Shown piece by piece: positions 16,625 to 26,627 of a DNA stretch of 64,000 nt (its first letter is position 1; each line of letters starts with the position of its first letter). Below the pieces are notes generated by a model. The model saw only the letters and a list, made by a program, of their open reading frames with translations. It ran no database searches and was not told the origin of the DNA. The DNA is from Fibrobacter sp. (GTDB lineage: Bacteria; Fibrobacterota; Fibrobacteria; Fibrobacterales; Fibrobacteraceae): NCBI GenBank assembly GCA_017642335.1, contig JAGCPF010000051.1, forward strand, positions 62,001-126,000, read 5' to 3'. A program made the translations under genes and the position numbers.

Positions 16625-17938
16625 TCACTCTTCCCAGAAGGTTCCTCCGGACGGGACGACAGGCTGTGTTTCCTCCGGCGATTCGCCAGTTTCGGTAGCG
16701 CTGGAGTTTTCCCCGGTCGCGGCAGGCGTTTCCTGCGGGGGTGCGGACTCAGTGTTTTCGTGCTTGCCCGGCTCCTCAATCGGGGCATCGTCGTCGCTGT
16801 CATTTTCCTGAAGCGGGCCACGGGCAGCCATCGACGGCGAGAGATGCGGACGGGCATCCGGCTCGTTATGGCTAAACAAGTACGGGCTCACGCTAACGCT
16901 GACCCTATGCACGGAGGTCAACTCCGGATGCGATTCGAACGCATAGTCAATTTTCACGAACTTGGCCACGACAAGACCTGCACCGGCCGTCACACTCGAG
17001 AGAGAAGAGAAACTGGACAAGCCAAAGCGAACAGAAAGTCCAAAGTCAAACAGGAATTCCACACCGGCGCGGCCACCCGATAGCCAGTCCAGCGGGTCCT
17101 TCCAGATCGGCTCGCCACGGTCCTCATCCGTTTCCAGTTCCACATCGCGGCCCTCCGCATGGAACAATCCGGCACCCTGCCAATAGAGACCCAAGCAGCC
17201 ATACAGGTACGGGATGTTCAGGAAGTAGCTTGCTGCCAGGTACAATTCCGGAGAGGAATACTCCGTCGTACCGGACTCCCAAGTAACGGCAGAAGAAGTC
17301 CAGCCCTTGAGGAATGCCGCCAGATAAAGTTGATCGATAGTGCGATAACGCAGGCCCACGTCGCCACGGAAGCCCCAGCCAGTCTGGTCCATTTCGCGAT
17401 AAAGGAGGTTGAACGCCGCCCCCACCGACAACCGCTCGCTCAGACTCCTGCCCCACGAGATGCCGAGCACCCAGTCCGCGATGGAAAGCGTCTTGTAGTT
17501 GGAGCCTTCGGGCAGAGGTTCCCCTTCCTTGACCCAGGGGATGTCGTCGGCGCCAAAACGGGAAAAAGAAATTCCCAAAGCCTGGCCTTCGGAAAGCGGG
17601 GTCACGACAGAAGCGTAATCGTACTTGGAATCCTCGTAGTACTCGGTATGCGAGAATGACGCCCAAGTATAGCGCACGCCTGACAACTGGTACGGATTGG
17701 ACATGAGCCCGAGGTAATCACCATCGACGGCCATCGTCGCAGAACCCAGCGCAGCGGAACGTGCCCCCGGTTCGATATCCAAAGTCGCATTAGCCCCGGA
17801 AACTCGCTCCATGGCGAACAGAGGGGCAGAGCACACAAGCGTGAACGCAGAGGCGAACACAAAGGCGACCGCTACCAACGGACGCTCCCAAAAGGGACTC
17901 GATGTGCAACACTTCTTCAAAATACCGTCAATCATCAT
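16625..17938 (-). CDS. PorV/UPF0164-like outer-membrane beta-barrel protein
   Basis: A 437-aa protein from the chosen ATG (MMIDGILKK). After a signal peptide ending about VCSAPLFA comes the family opening IEPGARSAALGSATMAV and LGLMSNPYQLSG, the pattern seen at the N terminus of PorV/PorQ and UPF0164 proteins (GARSxALGxA then NPAxL). A series of amphipathic strands with aromatic girdle residues follows. The last 75 residues are an acidic, Pro/Glu-rich tail (EEPGKHENTES...), unusual for the family. PorV in type IX secretion is a cargo shuttle; whether this paralog does so is an inference. Confidence 0.65.
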   Translation of the reverse strand: MMIDGILKKCCTSSPFWERPLVAVAFVFASAFTLVCSAPLFAMERVSGANATLDIEPGARSAALGSATMAVDGDYLGLMSNPYQLSGVRYTWASFSHTEYYEDSKYDYASVVTPLSEGQALGISFSRFGADDIPWVKEGEPLPEGSNYKTLSIADWVLGISWGRSLSERLSVGAAFNLLYREMDQTGWGFRGDVGLRYRTIDQLYLAAFLKGWTSSAVTWESGTTEYSSPELYLAASYFLNIPYLYGCLGLYWQGAGLFHAEGRDVELETDEDRGEPIWKDPLDWLSGGRAGVEFLFDFGLSVRFGLSSFSSLSSVTAGAGLVVAKFVKIDYAFESHPELTSVHRVSVSVSPYLFSHNEPDARPHLSPSMAARGPLQENDSDDDAPIEEPGKHENTESAPPQETPAATGENSSATETGESPEETQPVVPSGGTFWEE

Positions 17939-17991
17939 TTTCTGAGAGCTAAAATAGATTATTTTTTCCCAGCAGCCCAGCACATTTTCCC

Positions 17992-18885
17992 ATGACGCTA
18001 CGAAACCGCATCACAGATTTCCTGACCTACCTTTCCACGCAGCGAAAATTCTCGCCGCGCACGGTACTCACGTACAAGAAATCGCTTGAGAAGTTCGCAG
18101 AACAACTGGACACCGAAGCCCCGCTAGATGCGCTAAACGAAAGGAACATAAAAAGTTTCGTCTGGGACCTGAAGATGAAGCAGAAGCTTGCACCGACAAG
18201 CATCTGCGAGCACCTCGCCGCGCTCAAGAGTTTCGGCAAGTACCTCGTACGCTCGAAAATTCTGGAGACAAACCCGGCAGAAAACGTACCCATGCCCAAG
18301 CGTCCAAAGAGGCTGGTCGCCGTCCTCGGGCAAAAAGACCTGTCCACCGAGAAGTTTCCCGAGCTTGACAATCCGACACTGCCAGATGTCCGTGCACGCC
18401 TCCTCCTGGAACTCATCTACGGTTCCGGCCTGCGCATCTCGGAATGCCAGGGGCTCCACTGGGACCAGATCCGCGAAAGTGAACGCCTGGTGCGCGTCAT
18501 GGGCAAGGGTTCCAAGGAACGCATCGTCCCGATTACGGAATCCATGCTCAATTACCTAAGTTTATTCAAAACGTTCCTGACCGAGAGCGGACGCATTCCC
18601 CTGCCCACTAGCCCTGTATTCCTCGGCGAAGACGGCAAGCCCTACAGTATCCGCACGCTGCGCAACGACATCCACGACCTGCTCCGGAAAATCGGCTGGG
18701 AAGGCAAGGCAAGCCCGCACGTGCTGCGCCACAGTTTCGCCACGCACCTACTCGAAAACGGAGCCGAAATTATGAGCGTAAAAGAAATGCTCGGGCACTC
18801 GAACATCTCGACGACGCAGATATACACGCACGTAAACGCGGAACGGCTACGCGCCGCATTCAAGAAGACACACCCGAGAGCGTGA
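17992..18885 (+). CDS. tyrosine recombinase XerC/XerD-like
   Basis: A 297-aa site-specific recombinase of standard Xer length. The N-terminal SAM-like DNA-binding domain (1-100) is followed by the catalytic domain with Arg148 (GSGLRIS), Lys172 (MGKGSKER), His243 and Arg246 (SPHVLRHSFA), His269 (LGHSN) and the nucleophile Tyr278 (TTQIYTH). All six catalytic positions are present. The role is most likely chromosome-dimer resolution at dif, but no dif-like site is seen nearby. Unlike integron integrases it has no extra helix insert, and it lies 13 kb from the repeat island. Confidence 0.85.
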   Translation: MTLRNRITDFLTYLSTQRKFSPRTVLTYKKSLEKFAEQLDTEAPLDALNERNIKSFVWDLKMKQKLAPTSICEHLAALKSFGKYLVRSKILETNPAENVPMPKRPKRLVAVLGQKDLSTEKFPELDNPTLPDVRARLLLELIYGSGLRISECQGLHWDQIRESERLVRVMGKGSKERIVPITESMLNYLSLFKTFLTESGRIPLPTSPVFLGEDGKPYSIRTLRNDIHDLLRKIGWEGKASPHVLRHSFATHLLENGAEIMSVKEMLGHSNISTTQIYTHVNAERLRAAFKKTHPRA

Positions 18886-18900
18886 GGGAGTTGTTAGGGG

Positions 18901-20022
18901 CTAGAAGAAGCACCCCTTGATGCCGACAGCGATGGTCCACTGTTGCAGGATGTCACCCCAGTCGGGAGCATCCCATTTTTTCATCGGGGTCTCGTCGTAT
19001 TCATCGGCAGGATCTGCCGCGTTCGCCTTGTCGTGGACGGGGAGCGAAAGCGCGAGGAACACCGGGAACGAAGCATCCGAGAACTCTATGCCGTAAACGA
19101 GCGCTCCGGACCAAGCTTGGTGATCGGGATCGGGCCGCGGATCATACACGCCCGTCTTTTCCGAAGAAATCCAAGCAACGCCAAGAGGTGCAGAGAACGT
19201 AATCCCGAACGACTGGACAATGCCAGCACGCCCGCGATAACCATAAGCGATTGATGCACCCACGGACGGCGGAGTAAAGGCGCCGAGGTCGTTTTCGCCA
19301 TACGGCTTGAAACGGTACTCGAACCGATCGTCGGAATGATCGTAATCTTTCCAATAGGAATCGTTGAACTCGTTCTCGCCCGAAATCAGGTGCATCGCGA
19401 ACGGATGCGTATAGGTAAGTCCGTACAGCCAGATTCCCTTGTCCGTATCGCGGCTGTAATCCCAACCGAGCGTAAGCGAATAGAGACCGGAACCCTTCTG
19501 GAAACTCGAGGGCAAAATCATCTCGGCACCGTCGGTACCGCGCTTGATGTCGTACTGTCCGGTCGGAATAGAAAGAGATGCCGACAGCGACGCCGCGCCT
19601 CCGCTACCGATAGTTTTCGAGAAATCGAACGACATATCCCCGAAGCCGCCTGTACTGCGGTCTACCGGCGCCTGGTTGCTTCGGTACTGCACCTCGCCCC
19701 TATGCGACATCCAGGGAAGAGTCACACCCAGTTTGGTCGACCAAGTCGGCTTGACGGAAAAATGCGGAGAAAGCGTAAGCGCCGAAAAGTTCTGACCCAC
19801 GCTGTACTTCGTGAACACTTCCGTTTCGAGGTAGCCGCCCGACACGCCCTGGCCAATCCACTTGATACCGTCACCGGAACCGCCGCCAGAACCGCCAGCA
19901 CCGCAACCGCCGATGGACTCCCATGGAGTCGAGACATCGACCGGAGATTCAAAACCGACAAAGAATGCACCCGCGACAGCAAAGGCCACCAACAAACCGT
20001 ATCCGATATTTCTCTGTTTCAT
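18901..20022 (-). CDS. predicted outer-membrane beta-barrel protein
   Basis: A 373-aa protein with an N-terminal hydrophobic signal, a Gly/Ser-rich segment (GGCGAGGSGGGSGDG) and a series of beta strands (TLSPHFSVKPTWSTKLGVTLPW, ending in Phe). The pattern recalls the phenol_MetA_deg/transporter-like barrel group: GFGDMSFDFSKTIG, ASLSIPTGQYD. The ATG follows GTGAGG by 6 nt; a GTG start at 20034 would overlap the upstream stop codon. It is translationally coupled to the lipoprotein gene before it. Confidence 0.6.
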   Translation of the reverse strand: MKQRNIGYGLLVAFAVAGAFFVGFESPVDVSTPWESIGGCGAGGSGGGSGDGIKWIGQGVSGGYLETEVFTKYSVGQNFSALTLSPHFSVKPTWSTKLGVTLPWMSHRGEVQYRSNQAPVDRSTGGFGDMSFDFSKTIGSGGAASLSASLSIPTGQYDIKRGTDGAEMILPSSFQKGSGLYSLTLGWDYSRDTDKGIWLYGLTYTHPFAMHLISGENEFNDSYWKDYDHSDDRFEYRFKPYGENDLGAFTPPSVGASIAYGYRGRAGIVQSFGITFSAPLGVAWISSEKTGVYDPRPDPDHQAWSGALVYGIEFSDASFPVFLALSLPVHDKANAADPADEYDETPMKKWDAPDWGDILQQWTIAVGIKGCFF

Positions 20023-20030
20023 GGCATGCC

Positions 20031-21275
20031 TCACGGAAGTTTAACTAAGAAACCGTAACTCGTTCCTGTTGCAAGATAACGGCTATCAGGAGAACGTCCA
20101 CCAATCATAGGAACAGGCGCAACCTCGCGGACATCGCCGACCCACTCCAGGGTAAGGTCCGAGGCCGTCCCCGCAGTAAGCCGGATTTCACGCATGGCCG
20201 TACGCCCGATAGAGCCGTCCTGAACGGACTCAAGCGTGTAGTCATTCCTGTTGGACGACAAATCCAAATTCGAAACAAATTCCGCCCACACGACGAACAA
20301 GCGGTTTTCCAGCTTGAACCAACGGGGCATGGCCGGATCGTTCAACATCCCGGCAACCTTCTCAATCTTGATGGGTTCAGCATCCTTGGAAAGTTCCTGG
20401 ACATAGGCTTCCACGTTGGAGCCGTCAACCAGGTTATAGACGACAAAATGCCCATCCGGAGAAATCATCGGGTTCTCGAGGGATTTGCCGTTGTAGCCTT
20501 TCGGCAGTTTCAATTTCACTTCCTTGCCGCCATTCGCAAAATCGCGGAACACGAATTCGCTGACCTTCTTGCCGTCGCCTTTCGTCCTCACAAAGACAAG
20601 CCGCACGTTGTCTGTTCCGAAGAAGCCGCTGATTGTCGTATCGGACGCAGCAGTGTCAACCTCCGTTACGGTCGGGTCAACCCAAATATGCGGATCCCCA
20701 TACTCGCTTTCCTCTTTTTTGTAGAACACGAAACGTTTCTTATCCGAGATGCGGATAGCAATGATGCCATAGTCCAAATTGCCAACGTCACAAACCTTGC
20801 TCCCCGTGACATCGTAGGCGCGGAGCGATGCAATAAAGTTGGGATGCGTGCTCCATTCCGGATCCTGGAACTGGCAATCTCCATTGGCCGTATCGCGCAT
20901 CAAGTACCAAAGAACATGTTCCGCCGTATCGGAAATAGTCAGTCGGTCATGTTGGAGAACCCTGTTCCCATTTTTTTTGTTATCAACTACATTATATACC
21001 GAATCGGGCGCAGTCACCCCAAGGTCGCCGCTGAAGTTGAGCCACAGCATTGATGCCGGGAACTTCTCAGGATCCTGCGAGACCGAGGGATTACAGATTT
21101 GCGCATTCTGGTTCTTCGGAGGAGGCAACTTATTTACCGGGAACACCGTCCCTATCTCGGAACTGACGGCCGATTCATTTGAGGAACCATCACCCGCAGA
21201 AGCCACATAGGGCTCGGGAGAATAACAAGCAACCAACAGCAAGGCCGGCAAATATTTAAAAAAGTTTTTTCTCAT
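20031..21275 (-). CDS. lipoprotein with TolB-like beta-propeller features
   Basis: A 414-aa protein with lipobox LLVAC (Cys near residue 18). Blocks such as NPMISPDGHFVVYNLVDGSNV and GGRSPDSRYLATGTSYG resemble TolB/WD-type propeller strands (the SPDGxxxxY motif). The early mature segment is Ser/Glu-rich. It ends with the barrel gene starting at its stop codon, so the pair likely works at the outer membrane together, for example as a surface lipoprotein and partner barrel. That partnership is inferred only from coupling. Confidence 0.6.
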   Translation of the reverse strand: MRKNFFKYLPALLLVACYSPEPYVASAGDGSSNESAVSSEIGTVFPVNKLPPPKNQNAQICNPSVSQDPEKFPASMLWLNFSGDLGVTAPDSVYNVVDNKKNGNRVLQHDRLTISDTAEHVLWYLMRDTANGDCQFQDPEWSTHPNFIASLRAYDVTGSKVCDVGNLDYGIIAIRISDKKRFVFYKKEESEYGDPHIWVDPTVTEVDTAASDTTISGFFGTDNVRLVFVRTKGDGKKVSEFVFRDFANGGKEVKLKLPKGYNGKSLENPMISPDGHFVVYNLVDGSNVEAYVQELSKDAEPIKIEKVAGMLNDPAMPRWFKLENRLFVVWAEFVSNLDLSSNRNDYTLESVQDGSIGRTAMREIRLTAGTASDLTLEWVGDVREVAPVPMIGGRSPDSRYLATGTSYGFLVKLP

Positions 21276-21301
21276 CAGAATTTAATATAGCATTGTTGGA
21301 T

Positions 21302-21838
21302 TCAGGCATTGATTACCAAACCCGCTTTTTTAAACTTTTCGCGAATCAATTGCAAGTCATGCTGGTACGGATTCCTCACAAAATCCTCAAAAGCCCACTG
21401 TGTCGGATGAAATACGCCCTTGGAATAGGTCAAAAGCATGTCCAGCCAAACACCCCTGCCCGCATATAGTTTATACGGGCCCCGCTTGTAGCTCGGCAAC
21501 ACAACCTTGTCCAAGTCCATGTAGCCGATGTCGATATTCACATTTCGCGCCGACTGGCTTGCGGCAAGGGACAGTTCAAGGGCGTTACTGCGCTCTTTCT
21601 CCTGTGCGATCGTTTCGGCAGGAATCGTCTTCTCAAACGACACCACTCCGCGATAGAGGTCCTTCCCCATTTCGGGTTCGTAATAGCCGGTGCGGTCGAA
21701 TGCGAAAAGCTTGCCCCTGTGCCGAATCGGGCCCCACGTCTTTTCCAGGGCTTCAACAACCTCAGGATTCCAGCTTTCCCCCTTCTGCAAAACAAAGGCA
21801 ATCAGCTGGACTTGCTCAGAATATTGGGACGCTTTCAT
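21302..21838 (-). CDS. DUF4416 family protein
   Basis: A 178-aa cytoplasmic protein showing the DUF4416 pattern: FDRTGYYEPEMGKDLYRG (about residues 48-65), VNIDIGYMDLDKVVLPS (about 99-115), LYAGRGVWLDMLLTYSKG (122-139), and the closing TQWAFEDFVRNPYQ. Family members occur widely in delta-proteobacteria and Fibrobacterota. Their biochemical role is unknown. It lies 26 nt downstream of nothing in operon terms; the metalloprotease gene ends 17 nt before its start. Confidence 0.8.
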   Translation of the reverse strand: MKASQYSEQVQLIAFVLQKGESWNPEVVEALEKTWGPIRHRGKLFAFDRTGYYEPEMGKDLYRGVVSFEKTIPAETIAQEKERSNALELSLAASQSARNVNIDIGYMDLDKVVLPSYKRGPYKLYAGRGVWLDMLLTYSKGVFHPTQWAFEDFVRNPYQHDLQLIREKFKKAGLVINA

Positions 21839-21854
21839 GTTATCGCCTTCTAGC

Positions 21855-23138
21855 CTAGTGGGGCATAATCATAAGATTTTTCTTTATGACATCAAGTTGC
21901 TGCGCACTGAATCCCACAATCGGGACATCCGATTCCAAAGGGAACATAAAGTTGGACGCGTCGGGACAGTCCGAAATGTCTAAATCGGAACGGAGAGTTC
22001 CAGTGAAATCAAATCGGGGAGCCAGTTGCCGTAAAGGCAGCCTGAAGTCCGCAGCCGCCTTGAACCCCGTAGCCATAGCCCTGCCCTTCGATTTCTGGAA
22101 GCAATAGGGCGTATCCGTGAACCCGTCGTCGAAAATGGAATAGTCCCCGTTCGCATCCTGGTCCGAAACAGTTGCAGTCGTGTGGCGCAGGCCGAAGAAA
22201 TGTCCCGTTTCGTGCAATGCGGTGAGCACAACGCGATTTGCATCGATTACATGATCGACGCCGTTCAATCGGTTATGGTTAGCGACAACGACCGTACTGC
22301 CGTCACCACCCCCCAGATTGGCGCCGAACATGTCCGAAAGTCCAAGAAGACCATCCTGCTTAAACCGATGGACAAGGACAATATCCAGAGCCTCGAAAAC
22401 ATCCTGTTCAGGCCAACCGCCTAGTTCCGTCAACATGAGGTCTTCCGAGGTCCGCCCAGCAATCCACGGCTCCGAGTTCGGGTACCTTTTTCCGACATTC
22501 GGATGCTTGTTCGCATACCGCACATAAACGGTATCTATCTTGACGCTCGTATAGAACTCTTCGAATTTCTTGCGGAGCATGACGGCCAGGCTATCAAAAC
22601 TCACACCGAGATCCTTGATTTTTCCCGCTACAATAAGGTTGACGGAGAAATGGTCCGAATACGCGCCGGTACCCTTTAGGCGGACATTCCTTGTCTGGCC
22701 CTCGTAAAAATCTTTTCCGTCATTCAGGCTTGTAATCCAAACGGCGCGGTCGCTTTCTTCGCACACAAAACTATACACGTAACGGCCATTCGACACCGAT
22801 GGCTTTATGGTACGGACCCATGATGCGGCATACGACTTGACGCGATCGTTCCAATAGACCCGGAACAGGCGGAGCTGGGGCGTTTTCGAGACAGATTCGT
22901 CTACATCGAACGACAGCTCGTACCGGCCATTGGGATGGACAGGAATTCTCACTCCGTGCGCAAGATTCGCATCCACCGAGTCTCCGGGAACATTGTCGTT
23001 GGGAATCAGTGAAAACTGCAAACTGCTATCGGGCAAAAAATCGTCATCCGGTTCAGGAGCTTCCAGCGTATTACATGCAACAAAAAAAATCGCGAAGGCT
23101 ACCGCGAAAAGGAATTTTTTTTGACAAAAAAACTTCAT
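21855..23138 (-). CDS. secreted lipoprotein zinc metalloprotease (metzincin-like)
   Basis: A 427-aa protein with lipobox FFVAC (Cys near residue 22). The zinc site HETGHFFGLRH lies near residues 308-318 and fits HExxHxxGxxH. It is followed by a DTPYC segment like that of M43/pappalysin-type peptidases (normally with a Met-turn; a candidate is GRAMATGF about 30 residues later). An N-terminal Ig-like region precedes it. The product should be a surface or periplasmic protease. The upstream sequence has CTATAAGAC 6 nt before the ATG, without a Shine-Dalgarno site. Confidence 0.75.
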   Translation of the reverse strand: MKFFCQKKFLFAVAFAIFFVACNTLEAPEPDDDFLPDSSLQFSLIPNDNVPGDSVDANLAHGVRIPVHPNGRYELSFDVDESVSKTPQLRLFRVYWNDRVKSYAASWVRTIKPSVSNGRYVYSFVCEESDRAVWITSLNDGKDFYEGQTRNVRLKGTGAYSDHFSVNLIVAGKIKDLGVSFDSLAVMLRKKFEEFYTSVKIDTVYVRYANKHPNVGKRYPNSEPWIAGRTSEDLMLTELGGWPEQDVFEALDIVLVHRFKQDGLLGLSDMFGANLGGGDGSTVVVANHNRLNGVDHVIDANRVVLTALHETGHFFGLRHTTATVSDQDANGDYSIFDDGFTDTPYCFQKSKGRAMATGFKAAADFRLPLRQLAPRFDFTGTLRSDLDISDCPDASNFMFPLESDVPIVGFSAQQLDVIKKNLMIMPH

Positions 23139-23196
23139 TAAAACGTCTTATAGGAAAAGATTTACCCCCAATGTACAAAAAAAAAGGCGCAGTAAA

Positions 23197-25791
23197 ATGT
23201 TTTTAAAAATTCAAGATGCACTTTTGTCCGCAAAAAAAATACTCATCGATCTGTTTGCGCCCATCGTAGGCAAGCCAGCTCTCATGAGTGCGCTTGTCCT
23301 CATGGGAACATTCGCCAGTTTTGACTTCCCTTCATACGCCCCCGCACTTTTGCTCACGCTAGCGGCAGCGAACCATTTCTTTCCACGTTCGAGGCAGTGG
23401 GTCGTATTCCTGAGCCTTGCCGCAGGTATCTTAAGCTACGACTTTGCGAACAACAGCGCTTGGCAATATTTTCCCTTGTCCGGAAAACGCTCTCCATACG
23501 AGCCCGGACTACAGATTCCCCCCGAAAACGGATGCGGGCGAGTAGAATCTGTCATTCGCAGAGCCAAAGGAAACGCTTACATCGTAGAGACAAAGAACGG
23601 AGATGTATCCTACCGCGTCAGAATCGCAGAGCGCAAGATGCCGAGCAAGACGAAAGCGAAAAAAACTACAAGCGAAAAGCTGGAGCCCATGGTGTTCGTA
23701 AACGATACGGCGACGGAAACGGGAGCACAACGGTACACCGTGACAAGCGAGCCCCTTGCGGGAATCCCCCGACAAGGAAACTGGACTGGCAAGGCTTTTG
23801 CCGAAGAGGCCGGACTTGCAATAAAAACAGACGAGAATGCAGCAACAATGCCGGCGGCGAATCCGGGCGACACCCTATGCTACAGCGCATCGTGGTACCC
23901 GGTGTCGCCCCCGCGGGTGCCGGGCGCGTTCGACACCCGCGGCTGGCTCAAGAGCCAGGGATTCGCCGCGTACGGACGTTTCAAGGATTACAGGATTATC
24001 GGCAGCCGCTGGACTCCCGAGCGGACCTTCGCCAACTTCCGCAAGTGGATACAGGCACGCTTCGCCGACTACCTCGACCCTGCCGAGACCGGACTCCTGC
24101 TGGGCCTTCTCGCAGGCGACCGGAGCGGCATTCCCGAAGCCCTCCGCAGCGATTTCCAGCGGTCCGGACTCGTGCACGTACTCGCCATCAGCGGTTTTCA
24201 CGTCGTCCTCCTCGCAGGCATCCTCATGATTTTTCTCAAGGCGACCGGGCTCCCCCTGCGCGCCGTACGGATTATCGCCGTCGCCTTGCTGTTCCTCTAC
24301 ATTCCCGTCACGGGCGGTTTCCCCGCCGTACGCCGCGCCGTCCTCATGTTCTCCGTACCGCAAATCGGCGCGCTCTTCCAGCGCCCCGCCAACACGATGA
24401 ACAGCCTCGGGGTCGCCCTCATCATCATTCTGCTCCCCGAGCCGGGCATCCTCTGGAATCCCGGCTTCCAGCTCTCCGTCGCGGCCACCGCGGGCATCCT
24501 TATCGGAAGCCCGCTCAACCCGTTCGCCAACTTCCCGGAATCCCTGAAGAAGAACAAACTCTGGAACACCCTCCGGGCTTTCGCCATCGACCCCACATAC
24601 GTCACCTTGTGCGCGACCCTCGCTACCGCCCCGTTCCTCGTCCACCATTTCAAGACGCTCTCCCCGATGGCTTGGCTCGGGAACATCGTGGTCGTTCCCG
24701 GAATTTCGTGGGGCATGCAGGCCGGCCTTTTCGCCCTGATTTCACCTATCGACTTTCTGCGCGAACACTTCTGCTACGCCGCCAGTTTCTTCTTGCGCCT
24801 GGCAAGCCTCCTTACGCGGCTCATCTCGGATTCCTCCATCGCCTCCGTCACCATCGGGCCGTTCAGCCCGGCCATCCTTTTGCTCATCGGCTTCGCGCTG
24901 ACCTTCATTCCCGCAATCCGGCGCAACCGAATTGCCCGCATCTATTGTGTCTTATGCCTAGTCCTTTTCGCCGGGATATTCTGCTACAACAGCTACGCCA
25001 AGGTAACACACCCGACGTGGAAACTGACGACCATCGATGTCGGACAAGGCGACAGCCATCTCGTCGAGGCTCCATCGGGCAGGCATTTCCTCGTGGATGC
25101 CGGCGACAACAGCAGGCAAGATTCCGGCAAAGACATCATCGTTCCATTTCTGCATCACATCGGCGTGCGGGAACTCGACGCGCTCATCATCACGCACCCC
25201 GACAAAGACCATTTCGGCGGAGCCAAATCCATCCTGAAAACGTTCCCCGTCAAGGAGCTTTGGGCAAGCGACTGCGCCATCAAGGAACGCAAACCCGAAT
25301 GGCAACAAGTCATCCAGGAAGCCCGGAAAAGGAACATCCCCATCCGAAAAATCCATCGTGGCATCCTGTGGAAAGAAACCTATTTCGAAATGCAGACCAT
25401 CCACCCGCGAAACGACATCTGCGTCGAAGCCAACGAAGGGAGCATCACGCTTCGACTCAAGGGGCTCGGGCATTCCGCCATCCTCACCGGAGACCTCACC
25501 GTCAAAGGCGAAAAAGAAATCATGAAAACAGACGCTTATCTGAAAAGCGACGTGCTAAAGCTCGGGCACCATGGTTCCAAAACGTCGAGCAGCGTACCGT
25601 TCCTGAACGCAGTCAATCCCACGTACGCCATCATCCCGAGCGGGAAAAACAACCGGTTCCACCATCCGAGCAAAGAAGTCGTGCAGCGGCTCGATTCGCT
25701 AGACATACCCTACATCAACACAGCAGAACGGGGAAGCATATCGATTACGTTCTCCGAAGACACCACCATTATCCAGACCATGCTGGAGTAG
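23197..25791 (+). CDS. comEC: ComEC/Rec2 family DNA-uptake channel protein
   Basis: An 864-aa protein with the full ComEC layout: N-terminal membrane helices and OB-like DUF4131 region (1-270), the Competence domain with many helices (LVHVLAISGFHVVLLAGILM near residue 325; PVTGGFPAVRRAVLMF near 370), and a C-terminal metallo-beta-lactamase domain starting TIDVGQGDSHLVEAPSG. The MBL domain keeps HPDKDHFGGA and LGHHGSKTSSS, so the proposed nuclease site is intact. Its known role is passage of single-stranded DNA across the inner membrane during transformation. The gene is monocistronic here. Confidence 0.9.
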   Translation: MFLKIQDALLSAKKILIDLFAPIVGKPALMSALVLMGTFASFDFPSYAPALLLTLAAANHFFPRSRQWVVFLSLAAGILSYDFANNSAWQYFPLSGKRSPYEPGLQIPPENGCGRVESVIRRAKGNAYIVETKNGDVSYRVRIAERKMPSKTKAKKTTSEKLEPMVFVNDTATETGAQRYTVTSEPLAGIPRQGNWTGKAFAEEAGLAIKTDENAATMPAANPGDTLCYSASWYPVSPPRVPGAFDTRGWLKSQGFAAYGRFKDYRIIGSRWTPERTFANFRKWIQARFADYLDPAETGLLLGLLAGDRSGIPEALRSDFQRSGLVHVLAISGFHVVLLAGILMIFLKATGLPLRAVRIIAVALLFLYIPVTGGFPAVRRAVLMFSVPQIGALFQRPANTMNSLGVALIIILLPEPGILWNPGFQLSVAATAGILIGSPLNPFANFPESLKKNKLWNTLRAFAIDPTYVTLCATLATAPFLVHHFKTLSPMAWLGNIVVVPGISWGMQAGLFALISPIDFLREHFCYAASFFLRLASLLTRLISDSSIASVTIGPFSPAILLLIGFALTFIPAIRRNRIARIYCVLCLVLFAGIFCYNSYAKVTHPTWKLTTIDVGQGDSHLVEAPSGRHFLVDAGDNSRQDSGKDIIVPFLHHIGVRELDALIITHPDKDHFGGAKSILKTFPVKELWASDCAIKERKPEWQQVIQEARKRNIPIRKIHRGILWKETYFEMQTIHPRNDICVEANEGSITLRLKGLGHSAILTGDLTVKGEKEIMKTDAYLKSDVLKLGHHGSKTSSSVPFLNAVNPTYAIIPSGKNNRFHHPSKEVVQRLDSLDIPYINTAERGSISITFSEDTTIIQTMLE

Positions 25792-25810
25792 GTCCACATT
25801 TTTTGAAAGG

Positions 25811-26626
25811 TTACTTTTCGGAAAGAGCTTTCAGCGCAACATCGTGCAAGGCACCGTTCGTTGCGACACTCGTGAAGCCTTCGTAAATCGGGGCCGTCGG
25901 CTTGCCGTTTGCATCGAAGAGTTCCGTCTTGCCGTCGATGGTGCTGAACTTGCCGCCCGCTTCTGCGAACAGCAACGGATACGGAGCGATGTCCCACAGG
26001 GAAACTACCGGGTCCACCATGATTTCGGCACGGCCGGCCGCCACGAGGTAATAGCCGTAGCAGTCGCCCCAACCGCGATGCAAGCGTGCACTGCGACGAA
26101 GCTTCGCAAAACCTTCGCCAAAGCCCTTGTCTTCCATCGTGTTGACCGTCCCCGAAAGCACGAGTGCGTCTTCGATCTTTTCCACCTTCGAGCAGTTCAC
26201 CGGACGACTGTCCAAGAAAGCGCCGCCGCCGTTCACCGCCCACACGGCCGTATTCATCGCCGGAATGCGGATAAGGGAACACACGGGAACATTCTTCTTG
26301 TAGAGCGCAATGAGCGTGCCGAACAGAGGAACGCCATGCACGAAAGCCTTCGTGCCGTCAATCGGGTCGATAACCCACTGGTATTCCGCATCGGGGCTCT
26401 CGATTCCGAATTCCTCGCCAATCACGCCGAAACCCGGAGTCTCCTTGGCCCAGAATTCGCGGGCAAGTTCTTCCGTACTCTTGTCGGCAATCGTCACCGG
26501 AGTGTTGTCTTTTTTCCATTCGACGCCCACTCCCGTCTGGAAAAACTTCAGGATATTTTCCTGAGCCATTTCCGCCGTTTTAAGAGCGATTTTCAAGAAC
26601 TCCAGATTTTCTGCCGTCGCGGACAT
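25811..26626 (-). CDS. hisN: histidinol-phosphatase, inositol-monophosphatase type
   Basis: A 271-aa IMPase-fold phosphatase. Metal-binding motifs are all visible: GEEFG (about residues 69-73), WVIDPIDGTKAFVHG (about 84-98) and WDIAPYPLLFAEAGG (about 208-222). Its ATG lies one base after the hisC stop codon, and this coupling to hisC is the main reason for choosing histidinol-phosphate over inositol phosphate as substrate. An upstream ATG at 26656 would lie inside hisC. It would catalyse the penultimate phosphatase step of histidine synthesis. Confidence 0.85.
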   Translation of the reverse strand: MSATAENLEFLKIALKTAEMAQENILKFFQTGVGVEWKKDNTPVTIADKSTEELAREFWAKETPGFGVIGEEFGIESPDAEYQWVIDPIDGTKAFVHGVPLFGTLIALYKKNVPVCSLIRIPAMNTAVWAVNGGGAFLDSRPVNCSKVEKIEDALVLSGTVNTMEDKGFGEGFAKLRRSARLHRGWGDCYGYYLVAAGRAEIMVDPVVSLWDIAPYPLLFAEAGGKFSTIDGKTELFDANGKPTAPIYEGFTSVATNGALHDVALKALSEK

Positions 26627-26627
26627 C

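Noticed and set aside
17992..18885. Phage or island integrase
   Set aside because: The length, six intact catalytic residues and lack of a nearby tRNA or att-like repeat fit a housekeeping XerC/D better.
21780..23180. CTATAAGAC before the metalloprotease gene as a sixth island repeat
   Set aside because: Only nine bases match the repeat end; no hairpin or AAAAC end follows, so it is at most a shared -10-like word.
23397..25886. 829-aa open frame in another frame of comEC
   Set aside because: Product is an Arg/Pro/His-rich string typical of a frame-shifted GC-rich gene; comEC motifs are all in the other frame.
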